The position numbers were made by a program, and so were the translations under genes. The notes beneath the pieces were generated by a model. That model was not told where the DNA came from, searched no databases, and saw only the letters and a program-made list of their open reading frames with translations. This document shows positions 8,092 through 16,177 of a stretch of 21,443 bases of DNA, one piece after another (the first letter of the stretch is position 1; the number at the start of each line of letters is the position of its first letter). The stretch comes from an uncultured Bacteroides sp. (GTDB lineage Bacteria; Bacteroidota; Bacteroidia; Bacteroidales; Bacteroidaceae): contig NZ_CAJUHF010000054.1 of assembly GCF_910585845.1 (NCBI RefSeq), positions 1 to 21,443 of the forward strand. The letters are read 5' to 3'.

Positions 8092-8231
8092 TCCTCTTCA
8101 CCCACACATCCAAACTTTATCTGCTCCCTGTAAGACTCGAATGTTCTTCGTGTCCTATAACTTGGAGCAGGTATGGAGCGGGAGCGGGTATGGAGACAAC
8201 CCTTTCGGAAAGTTGACAAGAATACAGAACA

Positions 8232-9230
8232 ATGCGAAATAAACGACTACAGAACCGGATCACAGCCGGACGCTTTACGCTTCCCACCGCCATCATCCTG
8301 TCCCTGTTCGGCTGGATGCTGACTTCCGCCCTGTTGCCCGAGATGCCGGCAACGGAGAGCGGTTACTCGCTGTGGCAAACCGTCTGCAGCAGCTATATCC
8401 CGACATGGGCAAACACGCCGCTGAGTTTCATCCTCTACAGCATAATTGGCTATTTCCTGATCGAGCTGAACAACACGTTCGCCATCATCCGTATGCGTGC
8501 CTCTGTGCAGACATCCATCTATTTCCTGCTGATGTCCGTTTGTCCTGCCCTGCACCGGCTATATGCCGGAGACATTGCTTCGGTTGCCTTCCTCATCTCT
8601 CTATTCTTCCTGTTTCAGGGATATCAGCACACGAAACCGGAGGGTCCCCTGTTCTATTCCTTCCTGTTCATCGGAGTGGGCAGCCTGGTTTTTCCACAGC
8701 TGACACTGTTCATCCCGCTCTTTTGGATAGGTGCGCATAGTTTTCAGGCACTTACACTGAAAAGTTTCTTCGGTAGTCTGACAGGGTGGTTCCTGCCTTA
8801 CTGGTTTCTGTTCGGGCATGCTTACTTCCACGATAAGATGGAGCTTTTCTACCAACCTTTCATCGAGTTGGGCACTTTCCATGCGATCACTTTCAGCAAC
8901 TTCCCGCTGTGGGAGGCTGCCACGCTGGGATATCTGTTTTTACTCTTTGCCGTAAGCTCCGTGCACTGTCTGGTGGCGGGTTATGAGGACAAGATACGCA
9001 CTCGCAGCTACCTGCAATTTCTCATTTTCCTGAGCCTTTGCATCTTCGGGTATATCTTGCTGCAACCTATGCTGACGGTTCATCTGCTGCCTTTGTTACT
9101 GATAGGGGTCAGCATTCTGTCGGGACATTTTGTGGTACTGACGAACAGTCGGGCGTCTAATGTGTTTTTCATTTGTGCCCTTGCGGGACTTGTTCTTTTA
9201 TTCGGATTTAATTTATGGACGCTTTTATAG
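8232..9230 (+). CDS. Conserved multi-pass membrane protein of unknown function
   Basis: The 332-residue product is almost entirely hydrophobic segments (I count about nine to ten candidate helices, for example residues 16-36, 60-80, 95-112, 150-185 and 225-330), with a basic N-terminus (MRNKRLQNR). I do not recognise the family with certainty. Large uncharacterised membrane proteins of similar size are common in Bacteroidetes. Its stop overlaps the start of the DedA-like gene by 16 bases (9215-9230), which suggests translational coupling and a shared role in the inner membrane. A 140-base gap separates it from purD. Confidence 0.75.
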   Translation: MRNKRLQNRITAGRFTLPTAIILSLFGWMLTSALLPEMPATESGYSLWQTVCSSYIPTWANTPLSFILYSIIGYFLIELNNTFAIIRMRASVQTSIYFLLMSVCPALHRLYAGDIASVAFLISLFFLFQGYQHTKPEGPLFYSFLFIGVGSLVFPQLTLFIPLFWIGAHSFQALTLKSFFGSLTGWFLPYWFLFGHAYFHDKMELFYQPFIELGTFHAITFSNFPLWEAATLGYLFLLFAVSSVHCLVAGYEDKIRTRSYLQFLIFLSLCIFGYILLQPMLTVHLLPLLLIGVSILSGHFVVLTNSRASNVFFICALAGLVLLFGFNLWTLL

Positions 9231-9691
9231 ATTCACTGGTTCAACTCATGATAGACTGGGGTTATCTCGGTCTCTTCGTCTCCGCAGTGCTGGCGGGCAG
9301 TGTCATTCCTTTCAGCTCGGAGTTGGTGATGATAGCCCTCGTGAAGGTGGGACTCAACCCTGCGATGTGTGTCCTGTCCGCTACATTGGGCAATACCATC
9401 GGCGGCATGACGTGCTACTACATGGGGCATTTGGGTAACGTGGTCTGGATAGAGAAATACTTCAAGGTGAAGAAAGAGAAGATAGACAAGATGCAGCAAT
9501 TCCTGCAAGGGAAAGGAGCACTGATGGGGTTCTTTGCCTTCCTGCCTTTTGTGGGTTCCGCAGTTGCCATAGCACTGGGGTTCATGCGGAGCAATGTGTG
9601 GTTGACCACCTTGTCTATGTTAACCGGAAAACTGGTGCGCTATGCAGTGATGCTGCTGGCGCTGAGAGAGGCGATGTCGGTGCTCTCTTAA
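9215..9691 (+). CDS. DedA/YqaA-type small membrane protein (SNARE-associated-Golgi family)
   Basis: The 158-residue protein matches the short YqaA-like branch of the DedA (SNARE-associated Golgi) family. The pattern LGLFVSAVLAGSVIPFSSE near the N-terminus is the characteristic re-entrant segment, followed by a conserved glycine-rich LGNTIGGMTCYYMG and a helix ending in a basic stretch. Family members are inner-membrane proteins linked to lipid or lipid-carrier movement and envelope stress; the substrate of this one is unknown. The start lies inside the end of the upstream membrane protein gene. Confidence 0.85.
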   Translation: MDAFIDSLVQLMIDWGYLGLFVSAVLAGSVIPFSSELVMIALVKVGLNPAMCVLSATLGNTIGGMTCYYMGHLGNVVWIEKYFKVKKEKIDKMQQFLQGKGALMGFFAFLPFVGSAVAIALGFMRSNVWLTTLSMLTGKLVRYAVMLLALREAMSVLS

Positions 9692-9752
9692 GAAATGGAA
9701 AATGGAAAGGGGAGAATGAGAAGTGGAGAATGGAAAAATGGAAAATGAAAGG
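9692..9752 (+). repeat. Purine-rich ATGGAAA-type repeat before mnmD
   Basis: The gap between the DedA-type gene and mnmD is built of degenerate copies of ATGGAAA and GGAGAATG. The segment GGGGAGAATGAGAAGTGG (9709-9726) closely resembles the reverse complement of part of 11629-11661, inside the ABC ATPase gene. The repeat supplies extra in-frame start codons (GTG at 9723, ATG at 9738) ahead of the likely mnmD start. Confidence 0.7.
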
Positions 9753-10427
9753 ATGAAACGAATTATCGAACATACGGAAGACGGAAGCGCAACATTGTTT
9801 GTGCCGGAGCTGAACGAGCACTATCATTCGGTGAAAGGGGCACGCACGGAGTCGCAACACATCTTCATCAATATGGGATTGAAAACCTCAACCGCACCGC
9901 AACCACGCATTCTGGAGATCGGTTTCGGTACCGGGTTGAATGCCTTGCTCACGCTCGAAGTTGCCGGGCAGGAAAAACGGCGTGTTCACTACACCGGTAT
10001 CGAGTTTTATCCGCTCTCTTGGGAGGAAGTAGATGCATTGAAATACAGCGACAACCCTCTCTTTCAAAGGCTACATACTGCGCCTTGGGAAGAAGATGTG
10101 GAGGTCTCTTCGTTCTTCACCCTGCGGAAGAGAAAAGGGGATGCCAACATCATCGCCGAGAGCGAACGCGCACTGGACCTTGTCTATTTCGACGCTTTCG
10201 CACCCGAAAAGCAACCGGAGATGTGGAGCGAACAATTATTCCGCACCCTCTACGTTAATATGAATACAGGAGGCATACTGACAACGTACTGTGCCAAAGG
10301 AGTCGTACGCCGCCTGTTGCAGGCTGTGGGCTTTCGCGTAGAACGTCTGCCGGGACCTCCGGGAGGAAAACGGGAAATACTGAGAGCCACGAAAACAGAA
10401 CACAAAGATTTAGAGATAAGTAGTTAA
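9753..10427 (+). CDS. mnmD: tRNA (5-methylaminomethyl-2-thiouridine)-methyltransferase MnmD
   Basis: This methyltransferase completes the mnm5s2U modification at tRNA wobble position 34, using S-adenosylmethionine in the cytosol. The family signatures are EIGFGTGLNALLTL (motif I), the DLVYFDAFAPEKQPEMWS segment, TYCAKGVVRR and the near-C-terminal PGPPGGKREILRA. It is the stand-alone methyltransferase form, not fused to the MnmC oxidase. The ATG at 9753 (MKRIIEHTEDGS) is preferred over GTG 9723 and ATG 9738, because the bases before it belong to a purine-rich repeat. About 224 residues from that start. Confidence 0.92.
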   Translation: MKRIIEHTEDGSATLFVPELNEHYHSVKGARTESQHIFINMGLKTSTAPQPRILEIGFGTGLNALLTLEVAGQEKRRVHYTGIEFYPLSWEEVDALKYSDNPLFQRLHTAPWEEDVEVSSFFTLRKRKGDANIIAESERALDLVYFDAFAPEKQPEMWSEQLFRTLYVNMNTGGILTTYCAKGVVRRLLQAVGFRVERLPGPPGGKREILRATKTEHKDLEISS

Positions 10428-10481
10428 AGGTATTCATTTAATTACTATAATGTGCAGAACTTTAATAAATGTAACAGAACA

Positions 10482-11417
10482 ATGAAACAAGCATTCCTAT
10501 ATATACTCATCGCCATCCTTGCCGTAGGTTGCAAGAACAGCAGTATGCAGCATGACAAAGAGAACGACAGCAAACCCATCATCACTGTCACCATCGAACC
10601 GCTGCGCTACTTCACCGAAGCCATCGCAGGCGACCACTTCAGCATCGTCAGCATGGTTCCCAAGGGTAGCAGCCCTGAAACCTACGACCCTACTCCCCAA
10701 CAACTTGTGGAACTGGCCAAGAGCAAGGCTTATTTCCGTATCGGCCACATCGGCTTCGAACAAGTCTGGATGGACAAACTGACGGACAACGCTCCGCACC
10801 TGCAGTTCTTCGATACGTCACGCGGCATCAGCCTGATCTACGACTCCGCCCATGCCCACCACCATCACAACGACTACGATGAACCGTACATCAATGATTC
10901 CCTCCGCAACGGCGAACATCCGCACGACATGGGCATCGAGCCTCATGTATGGAGCTCGGCCTACAATGCCCAAATCATTGTCGGCAACATTGTCAATGCC
11001 TTGTGCAGTATCGACAAAGCAAACGAAAACGTCTACATGGAGCGTTACAAAGAACTTTGCAAGCGGATAGAGCGTACCGACAGCATTATCTGCCACAAAC
11101 TCTCTACCCCCAACGCCGACCGTGCCTTCATGATCTATCATCCGGCACTGTCCTACTTCGCACGCGACTACGGGTTGCACCAGATCTCCATCGAAGAGGA
11201 TGGCAAAGAGCCTTCTCCCGCCCACCTCAAGAACCTGATAGATGCTTGCCGGAGAGAAAAAGTACGTGTCATCTTCGTGCAGCCGGAGTTTGACCGTTGC
11301 AATGCGGAAATCATTGCCCGTCAGACCGGTACGAAGGTAGTTCCTATCAATCCGTTATCTTACGACTGGGAACAGGAGATGTTGAGTATCGCCGAAGAAT
11401 TGGTCATCAAGAACTGA
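10482..11417 (+). CDS. Metal ABC transporter substrate-binding lipoprotein (ZnuA/TroA type)
   Basis: The 311-residue protein has a lipoprotein signal (MKQAFLYILIAILAVGC, lipid Cys17) and the two-lobed metal-binding fold of cluster A-I proteins. A histidine-rich loop (HAHHHHN, 124-130) is typical of zinc binders. Likely ligands are His155 in EPHVW, His220 in YHPALSYF and Asp295 in LSYDW. Glu66 (SPETYDP) stands where the first metal-binding histidine is usually found, so a His-to-Glu change at that site is likely. The ATG at 10482 is chosen over GTG 10452 because it begins the signal peptide. The ATPase gene follows after 5 bases. Zinc is inferred from the histidine richness; manganese is possible. 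Confidence 0.9.
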   Translation: MKQAFLYILIAILAVGCKNSSMQHDKENDSKPIITVTIEPLRYFTEAIAGDHFSIVSMVPKGSSPETYDPTPQQLVELAKSKAYFRIGHIGFEQVWMDKLTDNAPHLQFFDTSRGISLIYDSAHAHHHHNDYDEPYINDSLRNGEHPHDMGIEPHVWSSAYNAQIIVGNIVNALCSIDKANENVYMERYKELCKRIERTDSIICHKLSTPNADRAFMIYHPALSYFARDYGLHQISIEEDGKEPSPAHLKNLIDACRREKVRVIFVQPEFDRCNAEIIARQTGTKVVPINPLSYDWEQEMLSIAEELVIKN

Positions 11418-11422
11418 AACGC

Positions 11423-12214
11423 ATGAGTACTCCCCTGATTGAAATAAAGAACCTCAGTGCCGGCTACGACGGTCGCACCGTGCTGCACGACGTGAATCTC
11501 ACCGTTTACGACCGTGACTTTCTGGGCATCATCGGTCCCAACGGCGGTGGTAAGACCACACTCATCAAGTGCATCCTCGGTCTGCTGAAACCCACAGCGG
11601 GAGAAATCTTATACGCCCCCGCCACCAACTCTTCACTCTCCACTCTCCATTCTCCCCTCTCTATGGGTTACCTGCCTCAATACAACAGTATCGACCGCAA
11701 GTTTCCCATCACTGTGGAAGAGGTCGTCCTGTCCGGTCTCAGTTCGCAGAAGCCGCTCTATTCCCGCTTCACCGCCGCGCATCGTGCCAAGGCGCAGGAG
11801 GTCATCGCCCGCATGGGACTGGAAGGACTGGAGAAGCGTTCCATCGGTGCACTGAGCGGTGGGCAGTTGCAACGCGCCTTGCTGGGTCGTGCCGTCATCT
11901 CCGATCCCAAATTAGTGGTCCTTGACGAACCCAGCACTTACATTGACAAACGTTTTGAAGCCCGCCTCTACGAGCTTCTGACGGAAATCAACCGCAATTG
12001 CGCCATCATCCTTGTCAGCCACGACATTGGTACCGTGCTGCAACAAGTGAAGTCCATCGCCTGCGTGAACGAGACACTGGACTATCATCCCGACACAGGG
12101 ATCAGTGAAGAGTGGTTGGAACGTAACTTCAATTGCCCGATTGAGTTACTGGGACACGGAGCGATTCCGCACCGTATACTGGCGGAGCACAAGCATTCCC
12201 ACGGGCATGAATAA
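11423..12214 (+). CDS. Metal ABC transporter ATP-binding protein with in-frame repeat insert
   Basis: This 263-residue ATPase would power uptake with the adjacent binding lipoprotein. Walker A GPNGGGKT is at 38-45, the Q-loop Gln86 in LPQYN, LSGGQ at 144-148, Walker B LVVLDEPS around 164-171 and the switch His200 in SHD. The C-terminus is histidine-rich (HKHSHGHE), fitting a metal system. Residues 66-80 (ATNSSLSTLHSPLS) sit between the GEILYA strand and the Q-loop and are encoded by a pyrimidine-rich repeat, 11629-11661, which replaces the usual sequence there. The start at 11423 follows the upstream stop by 5 bases. No permease gene lies next to it. Confidence 0.92.
   Translation: MSTPLIEIKNLSAGYDGRTVLHDVNLTVYDRDFLGIIGPNGGGKTTLIKCILGLLKPTAGEILYAPATNSSLSTLHSPLSMGYLPQYNSIDRKFPITVEEVVLSGLSSQKPLYSRFTAAHRAKAQEVIARMGLEGLEKRSIGALSGGQLQRALLGRAVISDPKLVVLDEPSTYIDKRFEARLYELLTEINRNCAIILVSHDIGTVLQQVKSIACVNETLDYHPDTGISEEWLERNFNCPIELLGHGAIPHRILAEHKHSHGHE
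11629..11661 (+). repeat. Dispersed repeat inside the ABC ATPase gene
   Basis: On the minus strand this reads as GAGA/GGAGAGTG-type repeats and includes GGGGAGAATGGAGAGTGG, closely similar to GGGGAGAATGAGAAGTGG upstream of mnmD (9709-9726). In the coding frame it gives a Ser/Thr/Leu-rich stretch (NSSLSTLHSPLS). The reading frame is kept through it. Confidence 0.75.
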
Positions 12215-12247
12215 GGAACTCAGTATCAACAAAAAAGACCCGAAAAC

Positions 12248-12313
12248 AGTCAGGAAAAGAAACTATATCCATCAGGAGGAGAAGTCGTATCTGTCAGGGA
12301 AGATATAGTTTTC
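12248..12313 (+). repeat. 22-bp-period repeat, family 2, three units
   Basis: TCAGG occurs at 12250, 12272 and 12294, exactly 22 bp apart, followed in each case by a purine-rich run. The first and last units also contribute the arms of a 10-bp inverted repeat (AAACTATATC with GATATAGTTT). It may act at the 3' end of the ABC ATPase transcript. Confidence 0.6.
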
Positions 12314-12343
12314 TCCTAACTAAGAACACTCTTTGCAAACTGA

Positions 12344-12431
12344 CTGTAACGGTTTTGATGGCTGAAAGTAACGATCTCGACAACCAGCAGTAACGGTTTC
12401 GCAAATCGATAGTGATGGTTTCGGAAACTAC
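12344..12431 (+). repeat. 22-bp-period repeat, family 3, four units
   Basis: GTAACGG or a near match (GTAACGA, GTGATGG) starts at 12346, 12368, 12390 and 12412, exactly 22 bp apart. Each is followed by (T)TTTCG or similar. Sequence outside the core varies. It is unrelated to the repeat 30 bases upstream. Confidence 0.75.
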
Positions 12432-12501
12432 ACATGACCTCCATATCCTTTAAGCAATCCTAATAATCAACATTATTGCATTTATTTAAAGCTGAAATCA
12501 T

Positions 12502-12509
12502 TATCTTTG
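12502..12509 (+). promoter_or_regulatory. Predicted -7 promoter box of the DUF2723 gene
   Basis: TATCTTTG is an exact TAnnTTTG match. A TTGCATTT segment lies a little over 20 bases upstream. Transcription would start near 12516, giving a leader of about 80 bases. Confidence 0.6.
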
Positions 12510-12595
12510 TGCCCGTATATGCCAAAACACCATGCAAAATGGCGGCATAACAATTTGTAGAAAACAAAACTGAATAAATAACGAATTTCATCCGA

Positions 12596-15500
12596 ATGAA
12601 ACAGTACAGAACCGTAAACAACCTCATGGGTTGGATTACTTTCATCATTGCAGCAACGGTCTACTGCATGACCATAGAGCCGACTGCAAGTTTTTGGGAC
12701 TGCCCGGAGTTCATCACTACCGGCTATAAACTGGAAGTAGGACACCCGCCCGGAGCACCTTTCTTCATGTTAGTGGCCAACCTATTCTCACAATTCGCCT
12801 CCGACGCCAGCACGGTAGCCAAGATGGTGAACTATATGAGCGCCTTCATGAGCGGCGCCTGCATCCTGTTCCTCTTCTGGAGCATCACGCACTTGGTGCG
12901 CAAACTCGTCATCACCGACGAAAACCATATCACGTACAAGCAACTGGTCACCGTCATGGGTAGCGGTCTGGTAGGGGCATTGGCCTATACGTTCAGTGAT
13001 ACATTCTGGTTCAGTGCCGTAGAAGGCGAGGTATATGCCTTCTCCTCTCTGTTTACTGCCGTTGTGTTCTGGCTGATACTGAAGTGGGAAGACGTGGCGG
13101 ACGAGCCGCACAGCGACCGCTGGCTTATCCTCATCGCCTACCTGACGGGGCTTAGCATCGGTGTCCATCTGCTGAACTTGCTCTGCCTGCCTGCCATCGT
13201 ACTGGTCTACTATTATAAGAAAGTGCCCAATGCCGACGTGAAAGGTTCACTATTGGCTCTGATAGCTTCCGGTGTATTGGTGGCTGTGGTGCTTTATGGC
13301 ATGGTACCGGGCATCGTGAAGGTGGGCGGCTGGTTTGAATTGCTCTTCGTGAATACGTTGGGCATGCCCTTCAACAGCGGCGTGATGGTCTACATCGTCG
13401 TACTGGCAGTTTCCATCATCTGGGGCGTATACGAAAGCTATGTAGAGCGGAACAAACTGTTCATGGCCATTTCCTTTGTCGTGACTATCGCCTTGCTGGG
13501 CATTCCGTTCTACGGACATGGCACAAGTGCCGTGGTTATCGGTGTACTGGTCATCTCTTTCCTCTTCCTCTACCTCAGCCCGAACATACAGGCCAAGTTG
13601 AAAGAGAGATACCGCATTTCGGCACGCACGCTCAACACCGCACTCTTGTGCACCATGATGATCGTCATCGGCTATTCTTCATACGCCATCATCGTTATCC
13701 GTTCCACCGCCAACACGCCGATGGATCAGAACTCTCCTGAGGACATCTTCACCTTGGGCGAATATCTGGGACGCGAGCAGTACGGTACCCGCCCGCTCTT
13801 CTACGGACAGGCGTTCTCCTCCAAAGTCGCCCTCGATGTGAAGGACGGCTATTGCTCGCCGCGCATCTCCTATAACGGAACCAAATTCATCCGCAAAGAG
13901 AAAGCTACTCCCGACGAGAAAGACAGCTACATTGAAATTCCCGGACGCATCGAGTACGAATATGCACAGAATATGCTCTTCCCCCGCATGTACAGTTCGC
14001 AACACGCCAACGAATACCATGCTTGGGTAGATATCAAAGGCTATGACGTTCCCTACGACCAATGCGGGCAGATGATCATGGTGAACATGCCCACGCAGTG
14101 GGAGAACATCAAGTTCTTCTTCTCCTACCAGCTTAACTGGATGTACTGGCGCTACTTCCTGTGGAACTTCGCCGGACGCCAAAACGACCTGCAAGGCAGC
14201 GGAGAGATAGAGCATGGCAACTGGATCACCGGTATCCCATTCATCGACAACTGGCTGGTGGGCGACCAAAGCCTGTTGCCGCAGGAACTGCAAAACAACA
14301 AGGGGCACAACGTCTTCTACTGTCTGCCCCTGCTCTTGGGCATCATTGGCTTGTTGTGGCAGGCCTACCGCGGACAGAAAGGCATCCAGCAGTTCTGGGT
14401 AGTCTTCTTCCTCTTCTTCATGACGGGTATCGCCATCGTGCTCTACCTGAACCAAACGCCTACACAACCGCGCGAACGCGACTATGCTTATGCCGGTTCG
14501 TTCTATGCCTTTGCCATCTGGATAGGTATGGGTGTGGCAGGACTGATACAATTGATCATTGACAATGGACAATGGACAATTAAGAAGCTGTTCTGCCAAG
14601 GAAAAGAGGATGAAGCCGCCCGCAAGAAATTATCAATTGTCAATTGCCAATTGTCCATTGCCATCGTCTTGCTTTGTCTACTCGTCCCCATACAGATGGC
14701 AAGCCAGACGTGGGACGACCACGACCGCAGCGACCGTTATCTGGCACGCGACTTTGGACAGAACTACCTGATGTCTCTGCAAGAGAGCGGTAACCCGATC
14801 ATCTATACCAACGGAGATAACGATACCTTCCCCCTTTGGTACAACCAGGAGACGGAAGAATTCCGTACCGATGCCCGTACCTGCAACCTCAGCTATCTGC
14901 AGACGGACTGGTACATCGACCAAATGAAACGTCCTGCCTACGACTCCCCGTCGCTGCCCATCACCTGGGATCGCATGGAGTATGTAGAAGGAACCAACGA
15001 GTACATCCCCGTGCAGGCGGACTACAAGAAGAGCATCGACGCCCTCTATGCCGAAGCCGAAAAGCAGGCGCTGAATGGCAATCCGGAAGCTTTGGTCAAC
15101 GTGAAGAAAGAGTTTGGCGAGAACCCTTACGAGTTACAGAACATCCTGAAATACTGGGTACGTAGCAAGAACGAAGACCTCAAGTTGATCCCAACGGACA
15201 GTATCGTGATGAAAGTGGATAAGGAAGCCGTGCGCCGTAGCGGCATGATGTTGCCTGGTGACAGCATTCCCGACTATATGCACATCTCGCTGAAAGGTAA
15301 ACGTGCCCTCTACAAGAGTGAACTCATGATGCTCGAGATGCTGGCGGAATCCAACTGGGAACGCCCCATCTACATGGCTGTCAGCGTAGGCACGGAGAAC
15401 CACCTCAACATGGGCAATCACTTCATACAGGAAGGTCTTGCCTATCGCTTCACGCCGTTCGACACCGAGAAGACGGGCGTCAAGATAGACAGCGAAAAGA

Positions 15501-16003
15501 TGTACGACAACCTGATGAACAAGTTCAAGTTCGGAGGCATCGACAAGGAGGGCATCTACATTGACGAGAACGCCATGCGTATGTGTTACTCTCACCGCCG
15601 CATCTTCTCGCAACTCGTCGGCCAACTGATACGCGAAGGCAAGAAGGATAAGGCAAAAGCCGCACTGGATTATGCCGAGAAGATGATTCCTGCTTATAAC
15701 GTGCCCTACGATTTCCAGAACGGCGCCATACAAATGGCGGAAGCTTACTACCAGATAGGTGAAACGGAAAAGGCGGACAACATCATGAAAGCCCTTGCCG
15801 ACAAGGCCGTGGAATACCTCACTTGGTATCTGAGCCTTTCCGACAGACATTTCGCCATCTCCGCCCGTGAAATCACCGAATATCATCTGCCTATCCTCAA
15901 CTCGGAAGTCAAACTGATGCAGAAGTATAACTCTGAGTTGGCGCCGGTGTATGATAAGAAGCTGGACGAATTGTATCAGATGTGCGTCGACCGCTTGCAA
16001 TAA
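12596..16003 (+). CDS. DUF2723 integral membrane protein (GT-C glycosyltransferase-like) with in-frame palindromic insert
   Basis: The 1135-residue protein has an N-terminal multi-pass domain of the DUF2723 type and a large C-terminal soluble part. The first extra-membrane loop TASFWDCPEFITTGYKLEVG, with Asp35 and Glu38, then HPPG (50-53), resembles the acidic-motif loop of GT-C enzymes such as protein O-mannosyltransferases, suggesting lipid-linked sugar transfer outside the inner membrane; this is an inference. Many helices occupy residues 10-370 and again about 570-700. The C-terminal part has TPR-like helices (about 1010-1100, AEAYYQIGETEKAD). Residues 655-689 are encoded by an inverted repeat (14558-14662) and lie between two membrane helices. 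A good promoter box is at 12502-12509. Confidence 0.85.
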   Translation: MKQYRTVNNLMGWITFIIAATVYCMTIEPTASFWDCPEFITTGYKLEVGHPPGAPFFMLVANLFSQFASDASTVAKMVNYMSAFMSGACILFLFWSITHLVRKLVITDENHITYKQLVTVMGSGLVGALAYTFSDTFWFSAVEGEVYAFSSLFTAVVFWLILKWEDVADEPHSDRWLILIAYLTGLSIGVHLLNLLCLPAIVLVYYYKKVPNADVKGSLLALIASGVLVAVVLYGMVPGIVKVGGWFELLFVNTLGMPFNSGVMVYIVVLAVSIIWGVYESYVERNKLFMAISFVVTIALLGIPFYGHGTSAVVIGVLVISFLFLYLSPNIQAKLKERYRISARTLNTALLCTMMIVIGYSSYAIIVIRSTANTPMDQNSPEDIFTLGEYLGREQYGTRPLFYGQAFSSKVALDVKDGYCSPRISYNGTKFIRKEKATPDEKDSYIEIPGRIEYEYAQNMLFPRMYSSQHANEYHAWVDIKGYDVPYDQCGQMIMVNMPTQWENIKFFFSYQLNWMYWRYFLWNFAGRQNDLQGSGEIEHGNWITGIPFIDNWLVGDQSLLPQELQNNKGHNVFYCLPLLLGIIGLLWQAYRGQKGIQQFWVVFFLFFMTGIAIVLYLNQTPTQPRERDYAYAGSFYAFAIWIGMGVAGLIQLIIDNGQWTIKKLFCQGKEDEAARKKLSIVNCQLSIAIVLLCLLVPIQMASQTWDDHDRSDRYLARDFGQNYLMSLQESGNPIIYTNGDNDTFPLWYNQETEEFRTDARTCNLSYLQTDWYIDQMKRPAYDSPSLPITWDRMEYVEGTNEYIPVQADYKKSIDALYAEAEKQALNGNPEALVNVKKEFGENPYELQNILKYWVRSKNEDLKLIPTDSIVMKVDKEAVRRSGMMLPGDSIPDYMHISLKGKRALYKSELMMLEMLAESNWERPIYMAVSVGTENHLNMGNHFIQEGLAYRFTPFDTEKTGVKIDSEKMYDNLMNKFKFGGIDKEGIYIDENAMRMCYSHRRIFSQLVGQLIREGKKDKAKAALDYAEKMIPAYNVPYDFQNGAIQMAEAYYQIGETEKADNIMKALADKAVEYLTWYLSLSDRHFAISAREITEYHLPILNSEVKLMQKYNSELAPVYDKKLDELYQMCVDRLQ
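14558..14662 (+). repeat. Palindromic repeat inside the DUF2723 gene
   Basis: The left arm (14558-14581) is built from GACAATGGACAATGGACAA. The right arm (about 14629-14662), read in reverse complement, gives GCAATGGACAATTGGCAATT, so the two arms pair around a 47-base middle. Translated, the arms give IDNGQWTIKK and KLSIVNCQLSIA. The reading frame is kept. Such CAATGG/CAATTG strings are the look of dispersed non-coding repeats. Confidence 0.8.
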
Positions 16004-16035
16004 CCCATGTCAAATAAGGAGGGTTTCAACACTGA

Positions 16036-16135
16036 TTACGCAGATCAGCACAGATTGGCACAAATTGATACAGATTGCACAAATAAGATTGGCACAGATC
16101 ATTTTATGATAATCTGTGCCGGTCTGTGTAACCTG
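16036..16135 (+). repeat. CAGATT-type degenerate repeat with a strong hairpin
   Basis: The gap before the deacetylase gene holds repeated CACAGATT and GGCACA strings. GATTGGCACAG (16087-16097) pairs with CTGTGCCGGTC (16114-16124), with two G-T pairs, and ATCAT/ATGAT pair inside it. No T-run follows. It could stabilise the DUF2723 transcript end, but looks like a dispersed repeat. Confidence 0.65.
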
Positions 16136-16177
16136 TGATGACGCTCCCCTTTCTTCATTCTTCATAACCATAGTGCA

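Larger units (their letters stand above)
12215..12595. other. Gene-free region of 381 bases, holds two periodic arrays, a palindrome and a promoter
   Basis: The stretch between the ABC ATPase and DUF2723 genes holds the palindrome AAACTATATC/GATATAGTTT (12260-12269 and 12302-12311), the arrays at 12248-12313 and 12344-12431, and the promoter at 12502-12509. A small frame near its start only extends the ATPase region in another frame. I see no RNA gene in it. Confidence 0.7.

Noticed and set aside
10452..10482. GTG start of the metal-binding lipoprotein gene
   Set aside because: It would put ten residues before the lipoprotein signal sequence; the ATG at 10482 gives a normal signal.
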